Shown here in pieces: positions 51,637 to 60,629 of a DNA stretch of 64,000 nt. The notes under the pieces are model-generated. The model had not been told where the DNA came from. It worked only from the letters and a program-made list of their open reading frames with translations, and did not search any database. The first letter of the stretch is position 1. Each line of letters opens with the position of its first letter. The position numbers and the translations under genes were made by a program. The stretch is from Paraburkholderia polaris (GTDB lineage: Bacteria > Pseudomonadota > Gammaproteobacteria > Burkholderiales > Burkholderiaceae): positions 62,001 to 126,000 of the forward strand of contig NZ_JABBGJ010000034.1 of assembly GCF_012927345.1 (NCBI RefSeq), read 5' to 3'.

Positions 51637-52439
51637 CATTGCAGAACCTGAGTTTGTGGGACGTGGCGATCGCCGCGTTGCTGATCGTGGTGAATGGCGT
51701 GGTGTCGGTGGCGCTCAAGCTGGACCTCGAACGCAAGCTCGCGTGGGCAGCGGTACGCACCGTCGTGCAGTTGCTGGCGATCGGCTATGTGCTCGGCTGG
51801 GTGTTCCGTTACGACCGCTGGTTCGTGGTGCTGCCCTTGATGGTCGTGATGACGCTGATCGCCGGCTTTGCGGGCGCGCAGCGCGGCAGCCGTACCTATG
51901 CGGGCCAGCGTGCGGACAGCGTGCTGTCGATCTGGGTCAGTTCGTGGCTGGTGGCCGCGGTTGGACTCTTCGTCGTGATCCGCATTCACCCGTGGTACGA
52001 ACCGCAATACGCGATTCCGATTCTCGGCATGATCCTCGGCAATACGCTGACCGGCGTGTCGCTCGGCATCGAACGGATGACTGAGGAATTGACCGCGCGG
52101 CGTGACCGTGTGGACATGGCGCTCGCGCTCGGCGCGACCCGTTGGGAAGCGGCGCAGGCGCCGGCGCGCCAGGCGGTGCGCGCGGGCATGATGCCCACGC
52201 TGAATCAGATGGCCGTGGTCGGCGTGGTGAGTTTGCCCGGCATGATGACCGGGCAGGTGCTGGCCGGTCAGTCGCCATTGCAGGCGGTGCGCTATCAGAT
52301 CGTGATCATGTTCCTGATCGCGGCGGCGTCGGCTTTGGGGACGGTGGGCGCGGTGCTGCTCACCTATCGGCGGCTCTTCTCGGCGGAGCACCGGTTTCTG
52401 TCGGCGCGGCTGGTGGAGCGGGCTGCGGCGCAGCGTTGA
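51633..52439 (+). CDS. ABC transporter permease (FetB/YbbM-like)
   Basis: A 268-residue inner-membrane permease with about seven helices. Family segments are AALLIVVNGVVSVALKLDLE, GYVLGWVFRYDRWFVV, PILGMILGNTLTGVSLGIER and GVVSLPGMMTGQVLAGQSPL (the last with the conserved Pro-Gly-Met-Met-Thr-Gly). Translation is coupled to the ATPase gene by an ATGA overlap. FetB-type transporters are thought to export iron; other metals cannot be excluded. The gene pair is the whole operon. Confidence 0.92.
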   Translation: MTLQNLSLWDVAIAALLIVVNGVVSVALKLDLERKLAWAAVRTVVQLLAIGYVLGWVFRYDRWFVVLPLMVVMTLIAGFAGAQRGSRTYAGQRADSVLSIWVSSWLVAAVGLFVVIRIHPWYEPQYAIPILGMILGNTLTGVSLGIERMTEELTARRDRVDMALALGATRWEAAQAPARQAVRAGMMPTLNQMAVVGVVSLPGMMTGQVLAGQSPLQAVRYQIVIMFLIAAASALGTVGAVLLTYRRLFSAEHRFLSARLVERAAAQR

Positions 52440-52614
52440 GGGGCAAGCCGATGCGCAATGCATTCGCGCCACCGGCACGATGGCGTGAGGCAAGCATGCG
52501 CGAAGCTGGCTGGTTGCTGCTGCCGGCAGATAGCCACGCTGCCGCCGCGACGTCACGCGACGCTTATCGGGCGACATCGCGGGCGACATCGCGGGCAAAC
52601 TTCGCGCGCGACCC

Positions 52615-53178
52615 TCAACGTTTCGCCGTGACCGCCACCTCGGTGCCGTCATTGAGCGTCAGCGTTTTCGTGCTGCCGTTGGTCGGCATCGTAAAACGCA
52701 GAATCTGGCTGACGGTCACGTCGTTCGGACACTTGAGCGTTTTGCCGCCGCTCGTCACCGTCTTTACGCCGTGGGGCGTCTGTGCCTGGAAACTCAATTG
52801 CACGGACGCGGTGCCGTCAGCCGCGACGACCGGTGCAAAACGGATCTGCGTCTGACGAATCATGGCGCCGTTGGTATCCGTCGGGAGCGACGAATAATTC
52901 GGGCAAGTATCGGTCGCGGGCACGGGGCCGCCCGGCGGCACGGTTTTCCACGTGAAGTCGTCCGATTCGCCAGAGCGGATCGTGCGGGTTTCCTGTGAAT
53001 TGCCGAACTGTTTCGACGTGACGCGGACCGTGTAGCGAATCGGCCCGTCGAGGGCGGACTGCGACGTCACCGTGATCGGCGTGGCCGCGTGAGCCGCCGT
53101 CACGAGCATGCCGGGCGCGAGCGCGCACGCGAGAGAAGCGACAACTGAAACGGCGGAGAGTTTGAAGCTGGAGCTCAT
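52615..53178 (-). CDS. Secreted protein of a Burkholderia-type family
   Basis: A 187-residue protein with a clear signal peptide (residues 1-31, ending in VTAAHA). The mature part is beta-rich with two Cys (ATDTCPNYS and LKCPNDVT) that may form a disulfide. Recognisable stretches are PIRYTVRVTSKQFGNSQETR and QILRFTMPTNGSTKTLTL. I recall similar exported proteins in Burkholderia, possibly DUF6013, but cannot verify this. The gene stands alone; an 11-bp tandem repeat lies 62 bases upstream of its start codon. Confidence 0.75.
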   Translation of the reverse strand: MSSSFKLSAVSVVASLACALAPGMLVTAAHAATPITVTSQSALDGPIRYTVRVTSKQFGNSQETRTIRSGESDDFTWKTVPPGGPVPATDTCPNYSSLPTDTNGAMIRQTQIRFAPVVAADGTASVQLSFQAQTPHGVKTVTSGGKTLKCPNDVTVSQILRFTMPTNGSTKTLTLNDGTEVAVTAKR

Positions 53179-53239
53179 ACTGTCACCTCCTTGTTGTGCC
53201 GCTGCGCGCTCGCTGAAGCGCTACTGCCAATGCGCCGCC

Positions 53240-53327
53240 TGACCGAAGCTTGACCGAAGCCTGCTTGATGCCAGGTGAATACCAGGTCAATGCCAAGTTG
53301 AGGCCTGGTTAAGGCCTGGTTGAGGCC
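53240..53327. repeat. Eight-unit 11-bp degenerate tandem repeat
   Basis: Consecutive 11-mers from 53240 are TGACCGAAGCT, TGACCGAAGCC, TGCTTGATGCC, AGGTGAATACC, AGGTCAATGCC, AAGTTGAGGCC, TGGTTAAGGCC and TGGTTGAGGCC. The last three bases are nearly always GCC or ACC. Because 11 bases is close to one helical turn, the units face the same side of the DNA. The array starts 62 bases upstream of the secreted protein gene. Confidence 0.8.
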
Positions 53328-53501
53328 CGGCCAGACGACCCGCGAGACACGCAACTGATTTAGCATGATGCCCCACCAGTCTACTGCCAAGCGACGTCGC
53401 GCGCGCTTCATACGAATCGGGTGTTACCCCGCTTGCAATGAGGCGTTTTCTGCGCGTGCGATCTGGCAGAACCGCCAAACCCTGTGCAAAACCTGCGCGG
53501 C

Positions 53502-54518
53502 TTAGAAACCCGTCAGGACCAGCTTGCCGATCGCGCGCCCGTCTTCGAGCAGTCGATGCGCACGGCGCAGATTCTCGGCGTTGATCTTGCCGAGATCCTG
53601 ACCGACCGTCGTGCGCAACGTGCCCGCATCGACGAGACGCGCCACCTCGGTCAGCAGCTTGTGCTGCTCGATCATGTCCGGCGTGCCGAACATCGAACGC
53701 GTGAACATGAACTCCCAATGGAACGCGGCGCTTTTCGCCTTCAATAATTCGACCGGCACCGGCTGACTGTTTTCTACGATCGAGCAAATACCGCCCTGTG
53801 GCTTGACCACCTCAGCGGCCGCCGGGAAATTCCTGTCGGTGTCGTTGAAGATCAGCACGTAATCGACCTGGTCGATGCCGAGCTTTTTCAGCTGCGCGGG
53901 CATGTCGCCGAAGTGATCGACGATATGATCCGCGCCCAACTCCGTCGCCCACTTCGCCGATTCAGGACGCGAGGCGGTCGCGACCACTTTCAGTTTCGCA
54001 AGTTGTTTGGCCAGCTGGATGCCGATCGAGCCGACCCCGCCCGCCCCGCCGACGATCAGCACGGTGCGGCCTTCGTCCGCGCCTTGCGGCGACACGCCGA
54101 GACGATCGAAGAGCGCCTCCCAGGCCGTGATCGCAGTCAATGGCAATGCGGCTGCGTGCGTGAAATCGAGCGACGCCGGCTTGCGCCCGACAATGCGCTC
54201 GTCGACCAGATGGAACTCGCTATTCGCTCCCGGCCGCGTGATGCTGCCCGCATAGAAAACCGGATCGCCGACCTTGAACAGCGTAACGTCAGGGCCGACC
54301 GCCACCACGGTGCCGGCGGCGTCCCAGCCAAGCACACGCGGTGCTTTCTCGACGGTGTCTTTCGGGGCGCGCACCTTGGTGTCGACCGGATTGACGGAGA
54401 TGGCTTCGACCTTCACAAGCAGGTCACGGCCGGTGGCTTCGGGTTTGGGAATATCGACGTCGACCAGCGACTCGGTTTGATCGATCGGCAAATAGCGATA
54501 GAGACCTACGGCTTTCAT
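53502..54518 (-). CDS. Zinc-independent alcohol dehydrogenase / quinone oxidoreductase family protein
   Basis: A 338-residue medium-chain reductase. It begins MKAVGLYRYLPIDQTESLVD, has the domain junction PRVLGWDAAGTVVAVGPDV, and the NADPH-binding motif VGGAGGVGSIGIQLAK. The zinc-binding Cys and His residues of classical alcohol dehydrogenases are absent, which places it in the quinone oxidoreductase-like branch. Substrates are probably quinones or enones. ATG 54518 follows AGGAG. The gene is divergent from a LysR regulator, the usual arrangement for a regulated target. Confidence 0.9.
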   Translation of the reverse strand: MKAVGLYRYLPIDQTESLVDVDIPKPEATGRDLLVKVEAISVNPVDTKVRAPKDTVEKAPRVLGWDAAGTVVAVGPDVTLFKVGDPVFYAGSITRPGANSEFHLVDERIVGRKPASLDFTHAAALPLTAITAWEALFDRLGVSPQGADEGRTVLIVGGAGGVGSIGIQLAKQLAKLKVVATASRPESAKWATELGADHIVDHFGDMPAQLKKLGIDQVDYVLIFNDTDRNFPAAAEVVKPQGGICSIVENSQPVPVELLKAKSAAFHWEFMFTRSMFGTPDMIEQHKLLTEVARLVDAGTLRTTVGQDLGKINAENLRRAHRLLEDGRAIGKLVLTGF

Positions 54519-54681
54519 CACAGCTCCTGTTCTTTCAGATGAGGTTGAGAGACCGGCGATCCTTGCCGGCGGCGCGTGGCACCGTTTCGGGGCAATCGAT
54601 CGCGTTGCTGTCACTCTAAGGCGGTTCTTATTCTCATAAAAGCATCATAATGACTGAAACATCTTTTTGAATTTCAGAAGA

Positions 54682-55659
54682 ATGGACCATCCTGCCGATC
54701 CAGCAATCCCGGCTGCCAGAGCCGCCGTAAAACCCTCTTCCGGCGAGCGCGAACGACTGGATTTGCTCGACGTCGCCCTGTTCGTGCGGGCCGCCCTGCT
54801 CGCCAACGTGTCTGCAGCCGGCCGCGAATTCGGCCTGTCGGCGGCCGTGGCAAGCTCGCGCATCGCGCAACTGGAAAAGCGCCTCGGCGCGCGCCTGCTG
54901 CATCGGACCACCCGGCGCATCAGTCTCACGCAGGACGGCGAAGTGTTCATGACACGCGCCCAGGCGCTGCTCGACGCGGCCGATGCCGCCCGCGCCTCGG
55001 TGGGCCGCGCGCGGGCCGAACCGCAGGGGCGCTTGCGGGTGTCGATGCCGTCGTCGTTCGGGCGGCAGCACGTATCGCCGGTGATCAGTGAATTTCTGCG
55101 CCGCTATCCCGGCGTGAGCGTCGATCTGCGCCTGACGGATCAGGTGGTCGATCTGGTCGATGCGGGTATCGACGTAGCGATCCGAGTCGGCGCGCTCAAG
55201 GATTCCTCGCTGGTGGCGCGGCGCCTGGCCGTGAACCGCCGCGTGCTGTGCGCCGCACCCGCTTACCTCGCCGCGCATGGGGTGCCGCACCATCCTTCGG
55301 ACCTCGCACAGCATGAATGCATCATCCTGTCGGACCAGCGCGACTGGGCATTCGTGACGCCCACCGGTCCGCTGGAGGTACGCGTGAGCGGGCGCCTCGT
55401 CGTCGACAACGGTGAGGTCATTCGCGACGCCTTGCTGGCCGGTTTCGGCATTGCGCTCAAATCGACCTGGGACGTGGCGCCGCATCTGCGTAGCGGCGAA
55501 CTGGTGAGCGTGCTCGACACCTATCCGCTCGCGGAGAATGTGGCGATCTGGGCGGTCTCCCCCAGCCGTGCGTTCGTGCCGCCGAGGACGCTCGCGTTCA
55601 TCGAGTTCCTTGCCGCGCATTTCGGCGATCCTCCTTATTGGGACGTTGAGCCGGACTGA
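54682..55659 (+). CDS. LysR family transcriptional regulator
   Basis: A 325-residue regulator. The winged helix-turn-helix is at ~28-90 (LLDVALFVRAALLANVSAAG, GLSAAVASSRIAQLEKRLGARLL, RRISLTQDGE), and the effector-binding domain covers the rest (GRLRVSMPSSFGRQHVSPVI, DLVDAGIDVAIRVGAL). The pattern RTTRRISLT and the LysR substrate domain CrgA-like spelling point to the large PBP2_CrgA_like group. ATG 54682 is used; a TTG at 54667 is also in frame. With 163 bases to the divergent oxidoreductase gene, it very likely controls that gene, in response to an unknown effector. Confidence 0.93.
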   Translation: MDHPADPAIPAARAAVKPSSGERERLDLLDVALFVRAALLANVSAAGREFGLSAAVASSRIAQLEKRLGARLLHRTTRRISLTQDGEVFMTRAQALLDAADAARASVGRARAEPQGRLRVSMPSSFGRQHVSPVISEFLRRYPGVSVDLRLTDQVVDLVDAGIDVAIRVGALKDSSLVARRLAVNRRVLCAAPAYLAAHGVPHHPSDLAQHECIILSDQRDWAFVTPTGPLEVRVSGRLVVDNGEVIRDALLAGFGIALKSTWDVAPHLRSGELVSVLDTYPLAENVAIWAVSPSRAFVPPRTLAFIEFLAAHFGDPPYWDVEPD

Positions 55660-55821
55660 TTCCGACTTAGCCCAACGGCGGACCGCGCCAAGGCGTCGAC
55701 CACCCTGGCCTGGCCGCGAGTGCACAGGAGCCGGCTCGCAGCGCGTCAATGGTTGCGCATTTGTGGACACGCCGGATCGGCACGCCGCGACGTTTTCCTG
55801 CGAATCAGCGCACACGCACCA

Positions 55822-56124
55822 TCAGCGTTTGCCGCGCCTGCCGGCGCCTGTCTTGCCATCGGAGTTGACGTCCGCGTGCGCGTCGTTTTGCGTCTTTTGC
55901 TGATACTCGTCAGCGCCGCGGCGGTCCGTATCCTTCAGTCCACGCTCGACGTCGCTATGCGCCTGCTTGCCGACGCGACGCGGATTGTCCTCGTGCTGCG
56001 ATTCCGGGTCTTGATCGGTTTCGTTCGGCAGCGGCGCGGACGCATCCTGCGTCGATCGCGGATGCTTCTTTGCGTGCGGGTCGGCTTGCTTGTTGCCGTC
56101 CGACGATTGAGGTGAGGTTTTCAT
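55822..56124 (-). CDS. Small hydrophilic, probably disordered protein
   Basis: A 100-residue protein rich in Asp, Gln, Lys, Arg and Asn with no hydrophobic core. Stretches include KTSPQSSDGNKQADPHAK, NETDQDPESQHEDNPRRV and DTDRRGADEYQQKTQNDA. It resembles general stress hydrophilins in composition but not in a specific motif. ATG 56124 has AAGGAG 7 bases upstream. It lies 44 bases behind ligD in the same direction and may be co-transcribed with it. Confidence 0.65.
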   Translation of the reverse strand: MKTSPQSSDGNKQADPHAKKHPRSTQDASAPLPNETDQDPESQHEDNPRRVGKQAHSDVERGLKDTDRRGADEYQQKTQNDAHADVNSDGKTGAGRRGKR

Positions 56125-56168
56125 GGCTTGCTCCTTTTTCAGCTTGAATGAGGCCGGTTGGATCACGG

Positions 56169-59100
56169 TCACTCTGCTTCATCCAGACGTTTTTTCATTG
56201 CCGCGGTAATGCGCTGACGCGTCTTCGCGTAGCCCGCCCACGGGTCGTGCTTTAGATCCTGGAGACGCTCGTGCACGTTTTTGATGGTCCATTGATCGCC
56301 GCTCGTCGTAGTCGCGACTTCGTCCCACGAGAGCGGCATTGAAACGCCCAGGCCCGGCCGGGCGCGTGCCGAAAATGCGGCTACCGTGCTTGAGCCGCGG
56401 TTGTTGCGCAGATAATCGACGAAGATCTTCCGCTTGCGATTCTGCGCACCCATCTTCGCGCTGAAGTACTTGGGCAGCGTCGTCGCCATATGCTGCGCGA
56501 CCGCTTGCGAAAATTCTTTTACTTCGTCCCAGCCGGCCTGCTTCGCGAGCGGCACCACCACGTGGAATCCTTTGCCGCCGCTGGTCTTGCAGAACGAGGT
56601 CAGGCCGAGTTCTTCGAGCAGCGAGCGCGTCAGTTGCGCGGCCTCGATCATCCGCTCCCAACCGAGCGATGCATCGGGGTCGAGATCGAACACCATGCGA
56701 TCGGGTTTTTCGATGTTCGACACCACGGCATTCCACGTATGAAATTCGACGGTGCCCATTTGCGCGGCGCCGACCAAAGCCTTGAGCGTATCGACAGTGA
56801 TCAGCGGCGGATGGCCGGGGTCGAGTCCGGGATGCTGCGTGACGTTGGGAATCGACAGCTTCTGGCTGTGCTTCTGGAAAAACAGCTCGCCGCCGATGTC
56901 CTCGGGCGCGCGCACCAGCGAAACCGGCCGGTCCTGGAGATGCGGAAGCATCCAGTCGGCGATCGATTCGTAGTACTGCACGAGATCGATCTTGCGGGTG
57001 CCGGTGCTTTTCTCGATGATGCGCTCGGGATGAGATACGCGGACGCCGGCGACTTCGGCTGGCGTCGCGGCGGTTTTTGATTTCGCCGTCGCGGTTTTTT
57101 CTGCTGGCCTTCTGATTGCTCCTGCTTTCGCCGTTGGCGTGCTTTTGGCCGGCGTCTTCGCTACCGTGGCTTTCGCCGCTGCCCCTTTCGCTGCAGACGT
57201 CTTTGCAGTGGCCGTCTTCGCTGAGCTTTTTTTAGCGGGCTCGGCTGCGGGCGTCTCGATGGTCTTTCTCGTCGTGCGCTTCTTCGGCACGGTGCCAGAC
57301 TCGGTATCGGTTTGCTCTTGCACGTCGGCTCCTTGACGGGGTGCTTCCCTGACGATCTGGCGCGCCGGTTTGTCGTTGCGCAGACTCACGAACGACGCCT
57401 GCCGCACAATGCCCTCGCTCGTCCATTCAGCGAAATTGCATTCGCAGACGAGCACCGGTTCGACCCAATACACCGGCGTGCGACTACGCTCACGTGGCGC
57501 GCTGGCAAACGGCATGCGGCTCGTTACGTGTGCGTCGAGTTCTTTCTTGACCGAGCGCAGCAATGCTGCGTCGAAACCCGTGCCCACACGCCCGGCGTAT
57601 TGCAGTTTGCCTTTGTCATCGTGGACGCCGAGCAATAGCGCACCGAACGCCGCACGGCTACCCGACGGCTCCGAATAGCCGCCGATCACGAACTCCTGCC
57701 GCCGCCGGCACTTCAATTTGATCCATGCGGATGAGCGCCCCGATGTGTAGCCGCTGTCGCGCCGTTTGCCGATGATCCCTTCGAGCGCCATGTCGCACGC
57801 GCTCTTCAGCAGATCGTCGGCGCTGAACGCGAAGTCGTTGGAGAAGCGCAGCACACTGCCTTCGTGCCCTTCCCCGTCGTGCGCGTCCACGTCGTGCGCG
57901 TCTATTAACGCGCGCAAGATCGCGCGGCGTTGTTCGAGCGGCACGCCACGCAAGTCGTAGCCGTTCAGAAACGGAATGTCGAACAGATAGATAACGATGT
58001 CCTGCGGGCGGTTCGAGTCGAACGCGTTTTGCAGCGCCTGAAAACTCGGCACGCCGTTTTCATCGAGCACCACCGCTTCGCCGTCGAGCCATGCGCTTTC
58101 GATGTCGAGTTGTTCGAGCGCCTTCACCTGCTTGCCGAACTTCGCGGTCCAATCGTTGCCTGCGCGCGTGAACACCTTAACCGCACGGGTCTTTGTTTTT
58201 CGATCGATGCGGGCCAGCACGCGATAGCCGTCGAACTTGATTTCGTATGCCCATTCATCGCCGGGGGGCGCCGCGTCGACGAGGGTCGCCAGTTGCGGCT
58301 TGAAGGTGGCGGGCAACGTGGTCGCGACCGCACCTTCGATCGAGGGCGATACGGCAAGCTCGCGCAGCGATTGCGCGCTACGGGTCGACACGATATCGGT
58401 TTTTTTCGGATCGGCGCGGCTTGGTGAGGCGACTTTTACCCGCTTCTTGCCGGTGGTCTTCGAACTGGTGGCTGCCTCTTTGCCCGTAGCAGCGTTCGCA
58501 GCGCTGGCGGCCCCGACTGCAGTCTTCGCTCCGGTCTTGCTTGCGCTCTCGCGTGGAGACTCGCTCGCAGACTTCCTTGCGGCGGTCCTTGTGGGATTTG
58601 CGCGCTTGCCTACAGGAGCGTTGACGTCCAGTACGCTGCCCGGCTGCTCCTTCAGGACGTCGTAGTCGTTCTGATCGCGGGCTTCGTCGTCACGCTCCTT
58701 GATCAGCAGCCACTGCTCCTTGTCGCCGCTGCCGCGCATATGACTGCGCACCAGCGTCCAGCCACCGTGCAGTTTTTCGCCGCAGAGCCGGAATTTTAGC
58801 TTGCCCGCCTTATACGATGTGGCCGCCTCCGCCGCCCCGCCAACCGGCTCCCACGTCCCGCGGTCCCACACGATCACCGTTCCCGCGCCGTAGTTACCGG
58901 GCGGGATCTCGCCTTCGAAAGAGCCATATTCGACCGGATGATCTTCGACATGCACCGCAAGCCGTTTCACCGACGGGTCGAGGCTCGGCCCCTTGGGCAC
59001 TGCCCACGACAGCAACGTGCCGTTCAGTTCGAGCCGGAAGTCGTAATGCAAGCGCCGCGCGTCGTGCTCCTGAATCACATACGACAGCGGCTCGTTCGAT

Positions 59101-59222
59101 ACGCGGGCCGCGTCACGCGCCGCCGTCCGGCGGCCGGCTTGCTTGCGCGCAGCCGCGCCCGATGGCTCCGGCGTTTCGTCGAAGCGCCGCTTGCGGTTAT
59201 AGAGATCGAGCCTGTCGTTCAT
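56169..59222 (-). CDS. ligD: Multidomain DNA ligase D for non-homologous end joining
   Basis: A 1017-residue enzyme that trims, fills and seals double-strand breaks with Ku. Domain order: 3'-phosphoesterase at ~45-200 (YVIQEHDARRLHYDFRLEL, GEIPPGNYGAGTVIVWD), ATP-dependent ligase at ~310-640 (catalytic Lys in YEIKFDGYRVLAR, GIIGKRRDSGYTSGRSS), and primase/polymerase at ~730-1010 (SHPERIIEKSTG, metal-binding VFDLDPD, KTSGGKGFHVVVPL, RGSSTVAAFSARARPG). Two Ala/Lys-rich linkers (about 230-290 and 665-725) make it longer than most LigD proteins. It begins 56 bases behind ku in the same operon. Confidence 0.97.
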   Translation of the reverse strand: MNDRLDLYNRKRRFDETPEPSGAAARKQAGRRTAARDAARVSNEPLSYVIQEHDARRLHYDFRLELNGTLLSWAVPKGPSLDPSVKRLAVHVEDHPVEYGSFEGEIPPGNYGAGTVIVWDRGTWEPVGGAAEAATSYKAGKLKFRLCGEKLHGGWTLVRSHMRGSGDKEQWLLIKERDDEARDQNDYDVLKEQPGSVLDVNAPVGKRANPTRTAARKSASESPRESASKTGAKTAVGAASAANAATGKEAATSSKTTGKKRVKVASPSRADPKKTDIVSTRSAQSLRELAVSPSIEGAVATTLPATFKPQLATLVDAAPPGDEWAYEIKFDGYRVLARIDRKTKTRAVKVFTRAGNDWTAKFGKQVKALEQLDIESAWLDGEAVVLDENGVPSFQALQNAFDSNRPQDIVIYLFDIPFLNGYDLRGVPLEQRRAILRALIDAHDVDAHDGEGHEGSVLRFSNDFAFSADDLLKSACDMALEGIIGKRRDSGYTSGRSSAWIKLKCRRRQEFVIGGYSEPSGSRAAFGALLLGVHDDKGKLQYAGRVGTGFDAALLRSVKKELDAHVTSRMPFASAPRERSRTPVYWVEPVLVCECNFAEWTSEGIVRQASFVSLRNDKPARQIVREAPRQGADVQEQTDTESGTVPKKRTTRKTIETPAAEPAKKSSAKTATAKTSAAKGAAAKATVAKTPAKSTPTAKAGAIRRPAEKTATAKSKTAATPAEVAGVRVSHPERIIEKSTGTRKIDLVQYYESIADWMLPHLQDRPVSLVRAPEDIGGELFFQKHSQKLSIPNVTQHPGLDPGHPPLITVDTLKALVGAAQMGTVEFHTWNAVVSNIEKPDRMVFDLDPDASLGWERMIEAAQLTRSLLEELGLTSFCKTSGGKGFHVVVPLAKQAGWDEVKEFSQAVAQHMATTLPKYFSAKMGAQNRKRKIFVDYLRNNRGSSTVAAFSARARPGLGVSMPLSWDEVATTTSGDQWTIKNVHERLQDLKHDPWAGYAKTRQRITAAMKKRLDEAE

Positions 59223-59277
59223 GGAGGTGAACTCGTCGTGGGTCGAGCTAGCGCGGCGTTATCGATCAGGTGACTGA

Positions 59278-60300
59278 TCAGGCTGCCGCGCGCCGTTTTC
59301 GTGCCGCCGGCGCCGCCTTGGCACTCGCACCTGCGCTCTTGCCACCGCTGCGGCTGGTACCCGCCGAGCGCGCCGCGCGTGGTTTTTTGCGGGCCGGTGC
59401 GGCTGTCTCGGCCTCGGCCTCGGCCTCGGCCTCGGTATCGGTATCGGCGGCTGCGTCGTCATCGTCCCCCGCACGCTTGCGCGTACCCGCGGCCGGCTTG
59501 CCTTTGCCACGGCCGAGGCTGCGCTTGAGCAGGTCGGACAGATCGAGAATGTCGGCGGATTGACGCGAATCGCGCGGCGCCTCGACTTCGGTGATTTCCT
59601 CGGTCTTACCCGCGCGAATCTTTCGGTCCACCAGCGCCATGATGTCGTCGCGGAACGTGTCGTGATACTGCGACGGATCCCACTTGTCGCTCATGTCGTT
59701 GATCAGCTTTTTCGCCATGTCGAGTTCGCGCGCGCTGACGCCGGCCGCCTTCATACTTTCGGGCGGCAGTTTGAATTCGTCGAAGTCGCGGACCTCGGCG
59801 GCCCAGCGCAAGGTGTTCAACGCCAGCATTGGCCCGACCGGAATCAGCGCCGCGAGGTGCTGCTTGTTATGCAGCACGACGCTCGCCACGCCGATCTTGC
59901 CCGACGCTTTCATCGCCTCGCGCAGCAGCGCGTACACCTTTTCGCCCTTGCGATCGGGTGTCAGGAAGTACGGCGTGTCGAGATAGAGGAACGAGATGTC
60001 CGGCGCGTCGACGAATGCGAGGATATCGACCGTCTGCGTCGACTCGGGGTTCGCTGCGCGAATCTCCTCGTCCGAGAGGACGACGTACTTGTCCTTTTCA
60101 TACTCGAAGCCGCGCACGATGTTCTCGCGCGTCACATCCTTGCCGCTGCGCTTGTTGATCTGCTTGTAGCCGATCGGATCGATCGTGCGCTTGTCCAGCA
60201 GATTGAAACCGACTTTCTCCGACTGCGTCGCCGGATACAACTGGACCGGAACGTGGACGAGGCCGAAGCTGATTGCGCCCTTCCAGATCATGTGTGCCAT
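59278..60300 (-). CDS. ku: Ku protein, DNA end-binding factor
   Basis: A 340-residue homodimeric Ku that rings DNA ends and recruits LigD. The core covers ~1-265: MIWKGAISFGLVHVPVQ, RENIVRGFEYEKDKYVVL, FLYLDTPYFLTPDRKGEKVY, KWDPSQYHDTFRDDIM. The C-terminal ~75 residues are an extra tail: an acidic part built on an Ala-Glu hexanucleotide repeat (DTEAEAEAEAEA) and then a Lys/Arg/Ala-rich end, like the basic tails of some soil-bacterial Ku proteins that contact DNA. ATG 60300 has GGGGAG upstream. It forms an operon with ligD. A 12-bp minisatellite lies 143 bases upstream. Confidence 0.96.
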   Translation of the reverse strand: MAHMIWKGAISFGLVHVPVQLYPATQSEKVGFNLLDKRTIDPIGYKQINKRSGKDVTRENIVRGFEYEKDKYVVLSDEEIRAANPESTQTVDILAFVDAPDISFLYLDTPYFLTPDRKGEKVYALLREAMKASGKIGVASVVLHNKQHLAALIPVGPMLALNTLRWAAEVRDFDEFKLPPESMKAAGVSARELDMAKKLINDMSDKWDPSQYHDTFRDDIMALVDRKIRAGKTEEITEVEAPRDSRQSADILDLSDLLKRSLGRGKGKPAAGTRKRAGDDDDAAADTDTEAEAEAEAETAAPARKKPRAARSAGTSRSGGKSAGASAKAAPAARKRRAAA

Positions 60301-60442
60301 CGTGCGCTCCCCAAGGCCTAGGACCTTCGGTGAAGCAGCAAGCGTGCCACGGTTTTGGCGCTATGACTGGCGCGGCACCGTGCTGGCTGCCACGGGCATC
60401 GGCTGTAAGTCTTGCGTCATGTCGGCAAAAGATACGGCGTTT

Positions 60443-60620
60443 GGGTGCTTGCTTGGGGGCTCGCCTGGGTGCTTGCTTGGGTGCTTGCTTGGGTGCTTGC
60501 TTGGGTGCTTGCTCGGGTGCTTGCCTGGGTGCTTGCCTGGGTGCTTGCCTGGGTGCTTGCCTGGGTGCTTGCTCGGGTGCTTGCTCGGGTGCTTGCTCGG
60601 GTGCTCGCGGGTGCTTGCTT
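60443..60620. repeat. 12-bp minisatellite upstream of ku
   Basis: The unit GGGTGCTTGCYT (Y = C or T, with CTC variants) runs from 60443 in 14 complete units, then one partial unit ends at 60620. Variation is confined to the ninth to twelfth bases, and runs of identical variants sit side by side, the pattern of expansion by slippage or unequal exchange. The array fills the space between the P450 stop codon (60630) and the ku leader. Confidence 0.95.
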
Positions 60621-60629
60621 ACGTGCCTG

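Noticed and set aside
60443..60620. CRISPR array
   Set aside because: The units are directly adjacent 12-mers with no spacers, and there are no cas genes, so it is a minisatellite.
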